Notes: generated from the sequence alone by a model not told the origin. Positions 15,324 to 24,270 are shown, numbered from the stretch's first letter. The stretch: DNA of 64,000 bases from Curtobacterium sp. ER1/6 (GCF_001742745.1 NZ_MJAK01000005.1:186001-250000); one strand, 5' to 3'. A program made the numbers and translations.

Positions 15324-16625
15324 ATGTCGAACCGCCTCGCCGCGATCGCCGACGACCTGTCCGGAGCCGCCGAGGTCGCCGCGGTCCTCGGCGCCGGGTC
15401 GGTCACCGTCGCCCTCACGCTGCCCGCCGCGCTCGAGCACGTCGCTCGGTCCCGGTCCGACGTCGTCCTGGACTGCGACACGCGGTCGCTCGACCCGGAC
15501 GCGCGGCGCGCGGCCGTCAGGCAGGCGGCGCAGCGGATGCGCGCAGCCGGAGCGCCGGTGCGGCTGGTGAAGACCGACTCGCTGCTGCGCGGCGGCGTGG
15601 GGGACGTCGTCGGCGGGCTCCTCGACGCCGGCGCACCCGTCGTGGTCGCCACAGCGCTCCCGGCACTCGGGCGGACGGTGGTCGACGGCGCACTCCACGT
15701 GCACGGCAGGCCGGTGGCGGAAGCGGGACTGCACGGCCTGGAGGCACGGGTCGTCCCCGGTCCGCTGGCCGCGGTCGGGCAGCGCGCCCGGTCCGTCCCG
15801 CTCGCGGTCGTGCGCGCCGGCAGCGACGCCGTCCGCGACGAGGTCGGGCGGGCGCTCGACGCCGGCGAGGTCCCCGTGCTCGATGCCGTCTCCGACGACG
15901 ACCTGGACCGGATCGCAGCGGCGCTCGACGGCGTCGACTGCACGGTCCTCGGCTCCGGCGGCATCGCCGCGGCGATCGGGCGGCTCCGCGGAGCGGCACC
16001 TTCCGACCCGGTCGTACCCGACCTCCACGAGCGGTCGGCGCGCACCGGGGACGTCCACGGCGTGCTGCTCGTCGTCGGGACGGCGAGCACCGAGGCGACC
16101 GCCCAGCTCGAGGTCCTCGCGACGAACGGCGTCCCGGTCGTCCCGGTGCCCCGCAACGTCCTGCTCCGTGCCGTCGACCGCCGCGAGGTCGACGACATCG
16201 ACCACCCGGCGCTGCACACCGTGCGGACGGCACTGCGCAGCGGGAGCGCGGCGATCTGCGTCGAGGACCGGCACGAACCGGTTCCGCACCTCGCCCGACG
16301 GCTCGCCGACGGCCTCGGCATCGTGGCCGCCGCCGTCAGCGGGCAGGCCGCGCTCGTGCTCACCGGCGGGGAGACGGCCCGGTCCGTGCTCACCCGCCTC
16401 GACATCACGAGCCTCGTGCCGGAGGGCGCCGTCGAACCGGGCTGCGTCGTGTCCCGCGCGGACGACGGCCGTCGTGTCGTCACGCGTCCCGGCAGCTTCG
16501 GGACCGTCACCAACCTGCTCGACGCCGCCACGGTCCTCCAGGCCGGCTCGACCGATCACACCCCGCAGCCGGAGGCCGCTTCGAAGCGGCCCCGGGCAGA
16601 CCGAACCGAAAGGCAGCACCTGTGA
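15324..16625 (+). CDS. DUF1537 four-carbon acid sugar kinase
   Basis: The protein has 433 residues and matches the two-domain DUF1537 family. The N-terminal substrate-binding domain opens with LAAIADDLSGAAEVAAVL, and the C-terminal nucleotide-binding domain carries VLTGGETARSVLTRLDI. Family members phosphorylate the 4-hydroxyl of four-carbon acid sugars such as D-threonate, D-erythronate and 3-oxo-tetronates. The stop overlaps the start of the PdxA2-type gene (TGATG), matching the known kinase-plus-PdxA2 pairing that turns threonate or erythronate into DHAP and CO2. It has a strong GAGGAGGGG site. The exact stereoisomer cannot be read from the sequence alone. Confidence 0.87.
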   Translation: MSNRLAAIADDLSGAAEVAAVLGAGSVTVALTLPAALEHVARSRSDVVLDCDTRSLDPDARRAAVRQAAQRMRAAGAPVRLVKTDSLLRGGVGDVVGGLLDAGAPVVVATALPALGRTVVDGALHVHGRPVAEAGLHGLEARVVPGPLAAVGQRARSVPLAVVRAGSDAVRDEVGRALDAGEVPVLDAVSDDDLDRIAAALDGVDCTVLGSGGIAAAIGRLRGAAPSDPVVPDLHERSARTGDVHGVLLVVGTASTEATAQLEVLATNGVPVVPVPRNVLLRAVDRREVDDIDHPALHTVRTALRSGSAAICVEDRHEPVPHLARRLADGLGIVAAAVSGQAALVLTGGETARSVLTRLDITSLVPEGAVEPGCVVSRADDGRRVVTRPGSFGTVTNLLDAATVLQAGSTDHTPQPEAASKRPRADRTERQHL

Positions 16626-17647
16626 TGAACGCCACTCCGATCGTCGCCGTCACGATGGGCGACGGGGCCGGTGTCGGCCCAGAGATCGTCGTCGAGGCCA
16701 TCGTGTCGCCGGACGTCCTGGCCGTCTGCCGACCCGTCGTCATCGGCGACCTCGCCCGCCTCCGCCAGGCCGCGGCGATCCGGGGCGTCGACGCCACGTT
16801 CAACGTCGTCGCGGACGTCGCCGACGCGGCGTTCCAGGACGGCGTCGTCGACGTGGTCGACCTCGGTCTCCTGCCCGAGGACCTGCCGTGGGGGCGGCTC
16901 TCGCCGGTCGCCGGTGACGCGGCCTTCCAGTACATCCGCGTCGCGTGCGAGGCGGCGACGACCGGGAAGGTCCAGGCGATCTGCACGGCGCCGCTCAACA
17001 AGGAGGCCCTGCACGCCGGTGGTCACGTCTTCCCCGGGCACACCGAGATGCTCGCGGAGCTGATGGGCGTCGACGAGGTCTCGATGATGCTCTCGACCGC
17101 GAAGCTCAAGGTCGTCCACGTGACCACCCACGTCGGACTCATCGACGCCGTCGCGCGGATCGAACCGGGACTCGTCGAGCGGACGATCCGGCGCGGCAAC
17201 GAGGCCCTCGTGCGCGCGGGCAACCCGCACCCGAAGATCGGCGTGGCGGCGATCAACCCCCACGCCGGTGAGAACGGCCTGTTCGGCCACGGCGAGGAGG
17301 CCGAGAAGATCGCTCCGGGCGTCGAGGCCGCGCGTGCCGACGGGATCGACGCCGTCGGGCCGCTGCCCGCCGACACCCTCTTCTTCCTCGCGGGCCGCGG
17401 GGACTACGACCTCGTCGTCGCGATGTACCACGACCAGGGCCACGGCCCCGTGAAGGTGCTCGGGATCGAGGCCGGCGTCAACATCACGGTCGGGCTCCCG
17501 GTCATCCGCACGTCGGTCGACCACGGGACGGCGTTCGACATCGCGGGCACCGGCAAGGCCGATGTCGCTAGCATGATCGAGGCGCTCCGCCAGGCGGCCG
17601 AACTCGCCCCGACGTCGGGCGCGATGAGCCCGGCCCGGGGCGCCTGA
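16625..17647 (+). CDS. pdxA2: PdxA2-type 4-phospho-threonate/erythronate dehydrogenase
   Basis: The protein has 340 residues and is of the PdxA family. The metal-binding histidines are visible in FPGHTEMLAELM, INPHAGENG and MYHDQGHGPVK. Canonical PdxA works in vitamin B6 synthesis. PdxA2 paralogues paired with DUF1537 kinases instead oxidise and decarboxylate 4-phospho-D-threonate or D-erythronate to dihydroxyacetone phosphate. Direct coupling to the kinase gene and the nearby DeoR regulator point to this catabolic role. The ATG at 16625 overlaps the kinase stop; an in-frame GTG three bases upstream is an alternative. Confidence 0.87.
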   Translation: MNATPIVAVTMGDGAGVGPEIVVEAIVSPDVLAVCRPVVIGDLARLRQAAAIRGVDATFNVVADVADAAFQDGVVDVVDLGLLPEDLPWGRLSPVAGDAAFQYIRVACEAATTGKVQAICTAPLNKEALHAGGHVFPGHTEMLAELMGVDEVSMMLSTAKLKVVHVTTHVGLIDAVARIEPGLVERTIRRGNEALVRAGNPHPKIGVAAINPHAGENGLFGHGEEAEKIAPGVEAARADGIDAVGPLPADTLFFLAGRGDYDLVVAMYHDQGHGPVKVLGIEAGVNITVGLPVIRTSVDHGTAFDIAGTGKADVASMIEALRQAAELAPTSGAMSPARGA

Positions 17648-17681
17648 CCCGTCCGCAGTCCCTGCCGTCCGGAGGTGCCCG

Positions 17682-18446
17682 GTGTCGATCTCGGCCAGAG
17701 CGCGGCGTGACGCCATCGTCACGCTCGCGACGACGGTCGGCCTCGCGAGCGTCGACGAACTCTCCGAGCGGTTCGGCGTCACGGCGTCGACGATCCGGCG
17801 CGACCTGGCGACCCTGCAGGAGCAACGGAAGCTCACCCGCACGTTCGGCGGTGCGATGGCGGTGGCCGCGCACCCCGAGGCCTCGTTGCGACAACGGCTC
17901 GGCGAGCACTTCGACGCGAAGCGCGACATCGCCCGTCGGGCCGCGGCGACCGTCGCGCCCGGGGCGTCGCTGTTCCTCGACAACGGTTCGACGGTCGCGG
18001 CGCTCGCCCACGCGCTGCCGGTCGGAGCGGACCTCACCGTCACGACCACCAGCGTCGGGGTCATCACCGACATGGCCGAGCGCGACGACGTCCGCCTCGT
18101 CACGCTCGGCGGCGAGTACCGCGCGCTGAGCAACGGGTTCGTCGGTCCCCTGACGGAGGCGGCGCTCGAGTACCTGACCTTCGACGCCGCCTACCTCGGT
18201 GCCGATGCGGTGTCGCCGGAGCGGGGGATCTGCGAGGCGGACCTCGGGCAGATCCGGCTCAAGGAGCTCCTCGCTCGTCGGGCGGCCGCGGTGTACGTCC
18301 TCGCCGACTCGTCGAAGACCGCGCAGTCGGAGTTCCACGCGTGGACGCGCCTCGGCGGCGGGTGGACGCTGGTGACGGACGACGGCGTGGCGCCGGAACT
18401 CGTCGAGCGCTTCACGGCAGCGGGCATCACCGTCACCACGGCCTGA
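17682..18446 (+). CDS. DeoR-family transcriptional regulator
   Basis: The protein has 254 residues. It has an N-terminal DeoR helix-turn-helix (SVDELSERFGVTASTIRRDL, continuing into TLQEQRKLTRTFGGA) and a sugar-phosphate isomerase-like sensor domain (AAYLGADAVSPERGI; VLADSSK). Such proteins usually sense a phosphorylated sugar. Lying 34 bp after pdxA2 in the same direction, it most likely controls the kinase-pdxA2 unit, with 4-phospho-threonate or DHAP as a plausible effector. The GTG start has a CGGAGGTG site. It converges on the AMP-ligase gene with only 11 bases between. Confidence 0.88.
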   Translation: MSISARARRDAIVTLATTVGLASVDELSERFGVTASTIRRDLATLQEQRKLTRTFGGAMAVAAHPEASLRQRLGEHFDAKRDIARRAAATVAPGASLFLDNGSTVAALAHALPVGADLTVTTTSVGVITDMAERDDVRLVTLGGEYRALSNGFVGPLTEAALEYLTFDAAYLGADAVSPERGICEADLGQIRLKELLARRAAAVYVLADSSKTAQSEFHAWTRLGGGWTLVTDDGVAPELVERFTAAGITVTTA

Positions 18447-18457
18447 TCCACCGTCGC

Positions 18458-19876
18458 TCAGCGCCACGCGCTCCGCCGCGCCTTCCCGGTGTCGTCCCGG
18501 AGCGGCTCGTGCACGATCGTCCAGCTCCGGGGACACGTCTCCGGGTCGAGCGCCGTCGCCGCCCACGCGTCGAACTCCGCCGCGGTGACGTCGGCGTCCC
18601 CGACGTCGACGACCGCGTGCACCCGCTGCCCGAGGTCCGGGTCCGGCTGGCCGACCACCAGGCAGCTGCGAACCGCGGGGTGGCGTTCGAGTGCGGACTC
18701 GACGGCGGCGGGCCACACGTTCACGCCGCCGCTCACGATCAGGTCGTCCTGCCGGTCCGCGATGTACAGGTAGCCGTCGTCGTCGAGCCACCCGCTGTCA
18801 CCGAGGCTGTGCCAGGCATCCGCAGGGGGCGCGTCGACTCCGAGGTAGCGGTAGGTCGCCGGCCCGGGCCGTGTCATCTCGATGCGACCGACTTCGCCGA
18901 CCGGGGCTTCGCTCCCGTCCGCTCGGAGGATCCGGACGACGGTCCCGCCGGTGGGCCGGCCGACGCTGCCCTCGTGTCGGAGCCACTCGTCGCCGCGGAT
19001 CGTGGTCAGCCCGTTCGACTCGGTGCCGGAGTAGACCTCGACGACCCGCTCGGGTCCGAGCCATCGGATCCACTCCCGCTTGACGTGCGGCGGGCAGACC
19101 GCGCCGATGTGCAGGACCGAGTCCAGTGCCGTCGTGTCCGTCGCGTCGAGGCGCGAGGGACCGAGGGCGGCGATCCGGGACATCATCGTCGGCACGACCA
19201 TGCCCCAGGTCACGTGTGCGCGAGCGACGAAGTCGAGCCAGGTGCCGGCGTCGAAGCGCGGCATGAGGACGAGGGAGTGTCCGGTCATCAGACCGCGCAT
19301 GGCGTAGACGAACGGCGCGGCGTGGTGCAGGGGACCGGCGACGAGCTGGCGGGCGTGCCGGGGGACGAAGGCGGCGACGCGTCCGTCCGGGTCGACGTGC
19401 GCCGAGGCCGCTGCGACGACGACCTTGGGGGTGCCCGTGCTGCCGCTCGAGGTCGGTGCCTTCCAGGACGCGGCGGCCAGGTCCTCCGCCAGTGGCTCGG
19501 CGTCGGCGGGGGACGGCGTGGTGCCGGCGGACGTGAGCGGCATCCACGGGTGCCCGTCGACGGGGTCGTCGGCGACGACGAGGGCGGGACGGACGAGTCC
19601 GAGCACCGCGCGGAGGTCCGCTCCCGGCAGGCGCGGGGAGAGCGGTTGCGGGGTCGCGCCGGCCTTCCACGCGGCGACCGTGGCGACCACGGTGTCGACC
19701 GTGTTCGCGCCGGTGATCGTCACGATGTCGTCGGTGCGGACCCCGGCGTCCCGGAATCGCCGAGCAAGGGCGTTCGCGCGGGCCTCGACCTCCCCGCGGG
19801 GGACGTCGTCGACCGCCGGTGCGTCCGGATCGCGCTGCGCGAGTTCCGTGAAGGCGCGTGAGATCGAGGTGCGCAC
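18458..19876 (-). CDS. AMP-dependent acyl-CoA synthetase/ligase family protein
   Basis: The protein has 472 residues, slightly short for the ANL superfamily. The P-loop-like motif is seen as TSSGSTGTPKVV. Later motifs include YSGTESNGL, GDSGWLDDDGYLYIADRQDD and the C-terminal lysine region near DDTGKARRSAWR. Such enzymes activate a carboxylate as an adenylate and usually pass it to CoA or another thiol. It is the last gene of a minus-strand unit with glycosyltransferase, GNAT/AIRS, radical SAM and MSMEG_0572-type genes, lying 4 bases after the glycosyltransferase. It may act on the unknown product of the Nit1C cluster. Substrate unknown. Confidence 0.82.
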   Translation of the reverse strand: MRTSISRAFTELAQRDPDAPAVDDVPRGEVEARANALARRFRDAGVRTDDIVTITGANTVDTVVATVAAWKAGATPQPLSPRLPGADLRAVLGLVRPALVVADDPVDGHPWMPLTSAGTTPSPADAEPLAEDLAAASWKAPTSSGSTGTPKVVVAAASAHVDPDGRVAAFVPRHARQLVAGPLHHAAPFVYAMRGLMTGHSLVLMPRFDAGTWLDFVARAHVTWGMVVPTMMSRIAALGPSRLDATDTTALDSVLHIGAVCPPHVKREWIRWLGPERVVEVYSGTESNGLTTIRGDEWLRHEGSVGRPTGGTVVRILRADGSEAPVGEVGRIEMTRPGPATYRYLGVDAPPADAWHSLGDSGWLDDDGYLYIADRQDDLIVSGGVNVWPAAVESALERHPAVRSCLVVGQPDPDLGQRVHAVVDVGDADVTAAEFDAWAATALDPETCPRSWTIVHEPLRDDTGKARRSAWR

Positions 19877-19880
19877 GGCG

Positions 19881-21026
19881 TCAGGCCGGCAGGGGAGCGC
19901 TGCGGGTCCGGCCGATCCCGACTCCGTCGGAGGCTGCCAGGAGTCGCTCGTACAGCGCGGTGTGCGCCACGGCGGCCGCAGCCCAGGAGTACCGCGCGGC
20001 CAGTGCCCGACCCGGTGCCGGGTCGCGCGGGTCGGACAGCGAGACCTGCAGGGCGTCGGCGATGCCGTCGACGTCGTCGGCGAACCGGACGGTGTCGCCG
20101 AACACCTCGCGCAGCACCGGGAGGTCCCGGGCGACGACGGGCACCCCGGCCGCGAGGGCCTCCATCGCCGCGAGGCCGAAGCCCTCCTTCGTGGAGACGA
20201 ACGAGAACGCCGCTGCCCCGGCGACGAGGGCGGGGAGGTCCGGGTCCGGGACGACGCCGAGCTCGGTCACCGGGATGCTCCGCCGGGCGACGAGCTCGTC
20301 GAAGGCCGCACGGTACGGCCGGTAGTCGAACAGCGTCTCGCCACCGGCCAGGACCAGGCGGACGTCGGTGCCGTGCCGCTCGCGCAGGCGGTCGTAGGCG
20401 GCGACCAGGTCGATCGTGCCCTTCCGGGGCTCGATCCCGCCGACGGCGAGGACGTACCGGCCGAGCCGGTCGGTCCAGCCGGTCCGCGCCGCGACGGCCT
20501 GCTCCGTCGGAGCGGCGGCGGACCCGAACCGCTGAGCGTCGACCCCGTTCGGGATGACCGTGGCGACCCTGCCGTACCCGGCGGCGACCTCGGCGGCGAC
20601 GGACGCGGACACGCAGACGAGCGCCGCGGGTTCGCGGACGGCACGGTCGTGGCAGGCCACGAGCTGCGCGGTGGTGAACGTGTCGAGGTGGTGCACGGTC
20701 CGGACCGCGCCGTCGCAGGCGTTGGCGGAGATGCAGTCCTGCGCGTGCACGACGTCGAGGCCCTCGAGCCCGAGGCCGTCGCGCAGGGCGGCGATGGAAC
20801 GGACGATGCGTTCGCCGACGGTCTCGCCGTCCGGTCCGTCGGGGAACGACACGACCTGCAGTCGCACGCGCGGGTCGACGTCGCGGAAGAACACGTGGTC
20901 ACCGCCCCGGCCGAGCGTGCCGACCGTGACGTCGTGACCCAGCTCGACGAGCGCCTCCGCGAGTGCGAGGGTGTGCACGACACCGCCGCGCGGCCGAGTG
21001 GAGTAGGTGAGCAGGGCGATCCGCAC
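19881..21026 (-). CDS. MSMEG_0565-type glycosyltransferase (GT4 fold)
   Basis: The protein has 381 residues and a GT-B fold. The N-terminus reads MRIALLTYSTRPRGGVVHTL, and the C-terminal donor domain has VLAVGGIEPRKGTIDLVAAY and the EX7E motif in STKEGFGLAAMEALAAGVPV. It resembles the glycosyltransferase of the mycobacterial MSMEG_0565-0572 cluster. The GTG start is 2 bases from the stop of the upstream GNAT/AIRS gene, so the two are translationally coupled. It probably glycosylates a small molecule made by the cluster rather than a wall polymer, but this is inference. Confidence 0.83.
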   Translation of the reverse strand: MRIALLTYSTRPRGGVVHTLALAEALVELGHDVTVGTLGRGGDHVFFRDVDPRVRLQVVSFPDGPDGETVGERIVRSIAALRDGLGLEGLDVVHAQDCISANACDGAVRTVHHLDTFTTAQLVACHDRAVREPAALVCVSASVAAEVAAGYGRVATVIPNGVDAQRFGSAAAPTEQAVAARTGWTDRLGRYVLAVGGIEPRKGTIDLVAAYDRLRERHGTDVRLVLAGGETLFDYRPYRAAFDELVARRSIPVTELGVVPDPDLPALVAGAAAFSFVSTKEGFGLAAMEALAAGVPVVARDLPVLREVFGDTVRFADDVDGIADALQVSLSDPRDPAPGRALAARYSWAAAAVAHTALYERLLAASDGVGIGRTRSAPLPA

Positions 21027-21028
21027 GC

Positions 21029-22435
21029 TCAGGCCGCCGCGCTGCCGAAGCCCGTGACGCCGCCGGTCACCACCGTGGTCTCCTCACCGTCCGGCCAGCG
21101 GAGGCGGACCCCCGGCTCGCTCGTGACCTCCCCGCACTCGCGGGTGGTCGCCGCGGGGGAGGCCATCCGGCTCGCCCCGGCATCGTCCGCGGTGAGCATC
21201 GCGAATCCGGGGAAGCAGCCGAGCCAGTCCGCCGTCGCCGCGAGCCGCGGGATCGGGACGTCGGCGACGTCGAGGACGGCGCCGCCACCGGACGCCTCGG
21301 CGAGCATCCCGGCGGTGCCGACGATCCCGGCCATGCTGACGTCCTTCGCGGCCGCGGGTCGCGCGCGGCCGACGGTCGCGGCGAGGTCGCGCAGGGCGGC
21401 ACGGTCCCGCCCCTCGGTGCTGTTCCACTGGGCGCCGGTGTGCCCGGTCCGCCACCCGCCGGACAGGTCCGCCGTCAGCGAGATCCGCTGGCCCGGCCGC
21501 GCGCCGCCGCCGGGCACCGGGTGCTCGGTCCGGCCGAGCGCCGTGACCGACAGTGCGGCGGGGACGCCGACCTGCGTGTGGCCGCCGATGATCGGGACGC
21601 CCCAGGCGTCGGAGGCGCGGCGCAGCCCCGCCACGACCCGCGCGACGAACGAGGTGTCGCGTCCGGCGACGGCGTCGAGGAGCGCCGTGGGTGCAGCACC
21701 CATCGCGGTCAGGTCGTTGACGTTGACGAGGACGCCGCACCACCCGGCCCACTCGGGGTCCCGCTCGACCATCGACGGCAGGATCGCGTCGCACGCGGCG
21801 ATCACGTCGGTGCCCGCGAGCGGTGCGCCGTCGTCGCCGACCCAGCCCGCGCCTCCCGGCCGGTCACCGGCGAACAGGGCGGCGAGGTGCGCCTTCGTCG
21901 CGTCGACGAGGCGCTGGTAGCGGTCGACGGGCCAGCGCATGCGCAGGTGCGGGACGCCGCCGAGCACCTCGCGGCCCGTGGGCTGCCAGCCGATGCGGGT
22001 GAAGAGCGCCGCTGCGCGCTCCTGCACGAGGGCGTCGAACCGCAGCGCACCGCGCTGCTCGACCAGTGCGCACGCAGCGCGGACGAGCGCCGAGCCGACC
22101 CCGGCCGCGTTCCGCGCCGCGGGACCGACGACGAGCCGACTGCCGGTCCACCAGCCGATGTCACGGACCGTGGCCGGGGCGACGCGGACGCCGCCGAGCA
22201 CCGCGCCGCTGCCGTCCGTCGCGCGGGCGACGAGGACGACCGTGCGGTGGTCCTGGTCGAGGTGGTCCACGTCCGTCCGGTCGAACAGGCCCTGGTCGTC
22301 GACGAACGCGTCGTGCCGGAGCCGCCGGTACGCGGCGACCTCGACGGCGTCGGCGATCCCGACGACGAAGGGTGCGGGTGCGACCGACGCGGTGGGCGCC
22401 GGACCCATGAGCGCGGGGACCTCCATCGACGGCAC
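21029..22435 (-). CDS. GNAT acetyltransferase-AIR synthase-like fusion (MSMEG_0567 type)
   Basis: The protein has 468 residues in two domains. Residues 20-170 form a GNAT N-acyltransferase (VVLVARATDGSGAVLGGVRVAP; VVGPAARNAAGVGSALVRAA). The remainder is an AIR synthase/selenophosphate synthetase-like ATP-binding domain (NVNDLTAMGAAPTALLDAV; GGHTQVGVPAALSVTALG). In cyanobacteria and pseudomonads these are separate proteins of the Nit1C cluster (sll0786 and sll0787); here they are fused, as in mycobacteria. The GTG start follows the radical SAM stop by 1 base; an ATG nine bases in is an alternative. Confidence 0.85.
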   Translation of the reverse strand: MPSMEVPALMGPAPTASVAPAPFVVGIADAVEVAAYRRLRHDAFVDDQGLFDRTDVDHLDQDHRTVVLVARATDGSGAVLGGVRVAPATVRDIGWWTGSRLVVGPAARNAAGVGSALVRAACALVEQRGALRFDALVQERAAALFTRIGWQPTGREVLGGVPHLRMRWPVDRYQRLVDATKAHLAALFAGDRPGGAGWVGDDGAPLAGTDVIAACDAILPSMVERDPEWAGWCGVLVNVNDLTAMGAAPTALLDAVAGRDTSFVARVVAGLRRASDAWGVPIIGGHTQVGVPAALSVTALGRTEHPVPGGGARPGQRISLTADLSGGWRTGHTGAQWNSTEGRDRAALRDLAATVGRARPAAAKDVSMAGIVGTAGMLAEASGGGAVLDVADVPIPRLAATADWLGCFPGFAMLTADDAGASRMASPAATTRECGEVTSEPGVRLRWPDGEETTVVTGGVTGFGSAAA

Positions 22436-22436
22436 G

Positions 22437-23525
22437 TCAGGCCCCCGTCGTGCTGAGGACGGAGCACGCGCCGCAGGCGGCGCAGCCGGCGGCCTGGTCG
22501 GCGCCGTGCATGCCAGCGGCGAGCAGCAGCGCGGAGACCCGGCGGGTGACGTCGTGCATCACGTTGCGGGACGGCGTGGTCGCCCCGTCGACGTCGACGG
22601 CGAGCGTGCCGCGGATCGGACGGAACGGGACGACGAACGGGTAGACGCCCATCTCGACGAGCTCGCCGGCCGACGCGACGAGCTCGTCCGGGTCCTCGCC
22701 CATGCCGACGATCAGGTAGGTCGAGACCTGGTTCCACCCGAAGACCCGGACGGCTTCGCGCCAGGCGGCCCGGTACTCGTCGAGCGGCACCCGCGCCTTG
22801 CCGGGCGTCCACCGGCGTCGTACGTCGTCGTCCATCGACTCGACGTGGATGCCGATGCTGCGGGCGCCGGCCTCGTACAGGTCGGTGATCGTGCGCAGGT
22901 CGGCCGGGGGCTCGCACTGCACCTGGATGCCGAGCTCCGGGACGCGCTCCTTGATCGCGCGGACGCAGCGGGCGAGGTGCGTCGCGCCCCGGTCGCGCCC
23001 CTTCGAGGTGCCGGTCGTCATCACCATCTGCTCGACGCCGTCGAGCCGGACCGCTGCCTCGGCGACCTCCGCGAGCATCGCCGGGGTCTTCACCGCGATG
23101 GTGTTCCCGGCACGGAGGCTCTCCTCGATGGAGCAGAACCGACAGCGCTCGGCCTCGTCGTACCGCATGCAGGTCTGCACGACGGTGGTGGCGAGGACCT
23201 TGGCGCCGTGCAGCCGGGCGACCTCTTCGTACCGCACACCGTCCGCTGTCACGAGGTCGTAGAACCGTGGACGGGCGACGGGGTCGACGCTCAGCCCGAG
23301 GTCCGCACCGTCGAGCATGAGCTTCCCGCCCGACACCGTGTACGGGCTCGTGGCGTTCACCGGCAGGGCCGCCTGCAGCCCCTCGAACAGCACGTGTCCG
23401 TCGTCCGACGGACCGGCTCCGCCCTCACGGTGGACCGGTGCGGCGACGCGGACACCGAGGAGGGAAACCGCGACCCGGTGCCCGACGCGGTCGGTGCCGT
23501 TGTTGGTGATCGTCACGACGGTCAC
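22437..23525 (-). CDS. Radical SAM protein of the Nit1C cluster (MSMEG_0568 type)
   Basis: The protein has 362 residues. A radical SAM barrel follows an N-terminal domain of about 90 residues. The cluster-binding cysteines occur as C-x8-C-x2-C (TCMRYDEAERCRFC), a wider spacing than the classical CxxxCxxC. A C-terminal CxxCxxC motif (GCAACGAC) probably binds a second Fe-S cluster. The GTG start overlaps the stop of the MSMEG_0572-type gene; a GTG nine bases further in is the alternative. It matches the radical SAM component of the conserved Nit1C nitrilase cluster, whose reaction is not known to me. Confidence 0.87.
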   Translation of the reverse strand: MTVVTITNNGTDRVGHRVAVSLLGVRVAAPVHREGGAGPSDDGHVLFEGLQAALPVNATSPYTVSGGKLMLDGADLGLSVDPVARPRFYDLVTADGVRYEEVARLHGAKVLATTVVQTCMRYDEAERCRFCSIEESLRAGNTIAVKTPAMLAEVAEAAVRLDGVEQMVMTTGTSKGRDRGATHLARCVRAIKERVPELGIQVQCEPPADLRTITDLYEAGARSIGIHVESMDDDVRRRWTPGKARVPLDEYRAAWREAVRVFGWNQVSTYLIVGMGEDPDELVASAGELVEMGVYPFVVPFRPIRGTLAVDVDGATTPSRNVMHDVTRRVSALLLAAGMHGADQAAGCAACGACSVLSTTGA

Positions 23526-24067
23526 ACCATGTAGGTGCTGTTGATGATCGCGCCCTTGCGGGCGTAGTGGATGACGGCGTCCTGCACGTCGAGCGGGTGG
23601 CAGGGTGTCACGCCCGCGATGAGGTCCTCCTCGCGGTTGCCGTGCAGCGCGAGCCCGAAGCGGCAGCAGAAGACCGTGCCGCCCTCGGCGATGAAGGTCT
23701 CGAGGGCGTTGTTGATGTTGTTCTCGCCCGGGAAGCCGTCGGATCCGGTGGTCGGGAACCCACGGTTGGCGATGCAGTTCATCGCGCCCGGGCCGTAGAA
23801 GTACAGGACGCTGGTGAAGCCCTTCCGGAGCGCCCGCGTCGCCTGGAGCACCGCGACGAACGACACCGAGGACTCGTGCGCGATGCCGTGCACGAGCTGG
23901 AAGTAGTACTGGTCCTTCGTGGCCTCGTAGTCGGGGAAGACCTTGGTGGAGCCGTAGATGTTGCTGCCCTTCGGCAGCGACGGGTGTGTGATCTCGTTGC
24001 GCGACTTCTCGGCGTTCTCCGCGACGATCGCGTCGTAGTCCGGCGTGTCGGTGGCTGCATCGGTCAT
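23522..24067 (-). CDS. MSMEG_0572/Sll0783-family nitrogen starvation protein
   Basis: The protein has 181 residues and opens the second transcription unit of the Nit1C cluster. It is soluble, with no signal peptide. Distinctive segments are PSLPKGSNIYGSTKVFPDYE and FYGPGAMNCIANRGFPTTG, with a late CCRFGLALHGNREEDLIAG, recalling a DsrE/MSMEG_0572-like fold. In cyanobacteria and mycobacteria this family is induced by nitrogen starvation, and its gene sits with the Nit6803 nitrilase. The exact activity is unknown. The start has an AAGGAG site, and the upstream 200 bases contain repeated GAAAC elements. Confidence 0.85.
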   Translation of the reverse strand: MTDAATDTPDYDAIVAENAEKSRNEITHPSLPKGSNIYGSTKVFPDYEATKDQYYFQLVHGIAHESSVSFVAVLQATRALRKGFTSVLYFYGPGAMNCIANRGFPTTGSDGFPGENNINNALETFIAEGGTVFCCRFGLALHGNREEDLIAGVTPCHPLDVQDAVIHYARKGAIINSTYMV

Positions 24068-24143
24068 CGAGTGCTCCTTGCTCTGCGTCGGGAGGCGACG
24101 AGGAAGCTGTTCCGCGCCGGTGGTCCCAGTGTTCGGGCGTGCG

Positions 24144-24159
24144 GTTTCGGAGTGGTTTC
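24144..24159 (-). promoter_or_regulatory. GAAAC-n6-GAAAC motif upstream of the second Nit1C unit
   Basis: On the minus strand the sequence reads GAAACCACTCCGAAAC. The same motif with two or three changes lies upstream of the other Nit1C unit (27768-27783). The 6-base spacing between GAAAC half-sites is like that of actinobacterial GlnR boxes. Two more GAAACGCA half-sites lie at about 24175-24210. Regulation by nitrogen status is a reasonable guess. Confidence 0.55.
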
Positions 24160-24270
24160 ACCTGGAACAACGCTGCGTTTCATCCGTGACGATTGCGTTT
24201 CGGAGCCGGGGCGACCCGCGCCCGCCGGGCAACGGCCGTCGGGCAGGGCCCGCCGTTCAGCGGCCGTCGG

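Noticed and set aside
16625..17647. PdxA as vitamin B6 biosynthesis enzyme
   Set aside because: Its coupling to a DUF1537 kinase and a DeoR regulator is the known context of catabolic PdxA2.
24231..24257. AACGGC / GCCGTT hairpin as terminator after the pseudo-nitrilase
   Set aside because: Only a 6-bp stem with a long loop; too weak to call.
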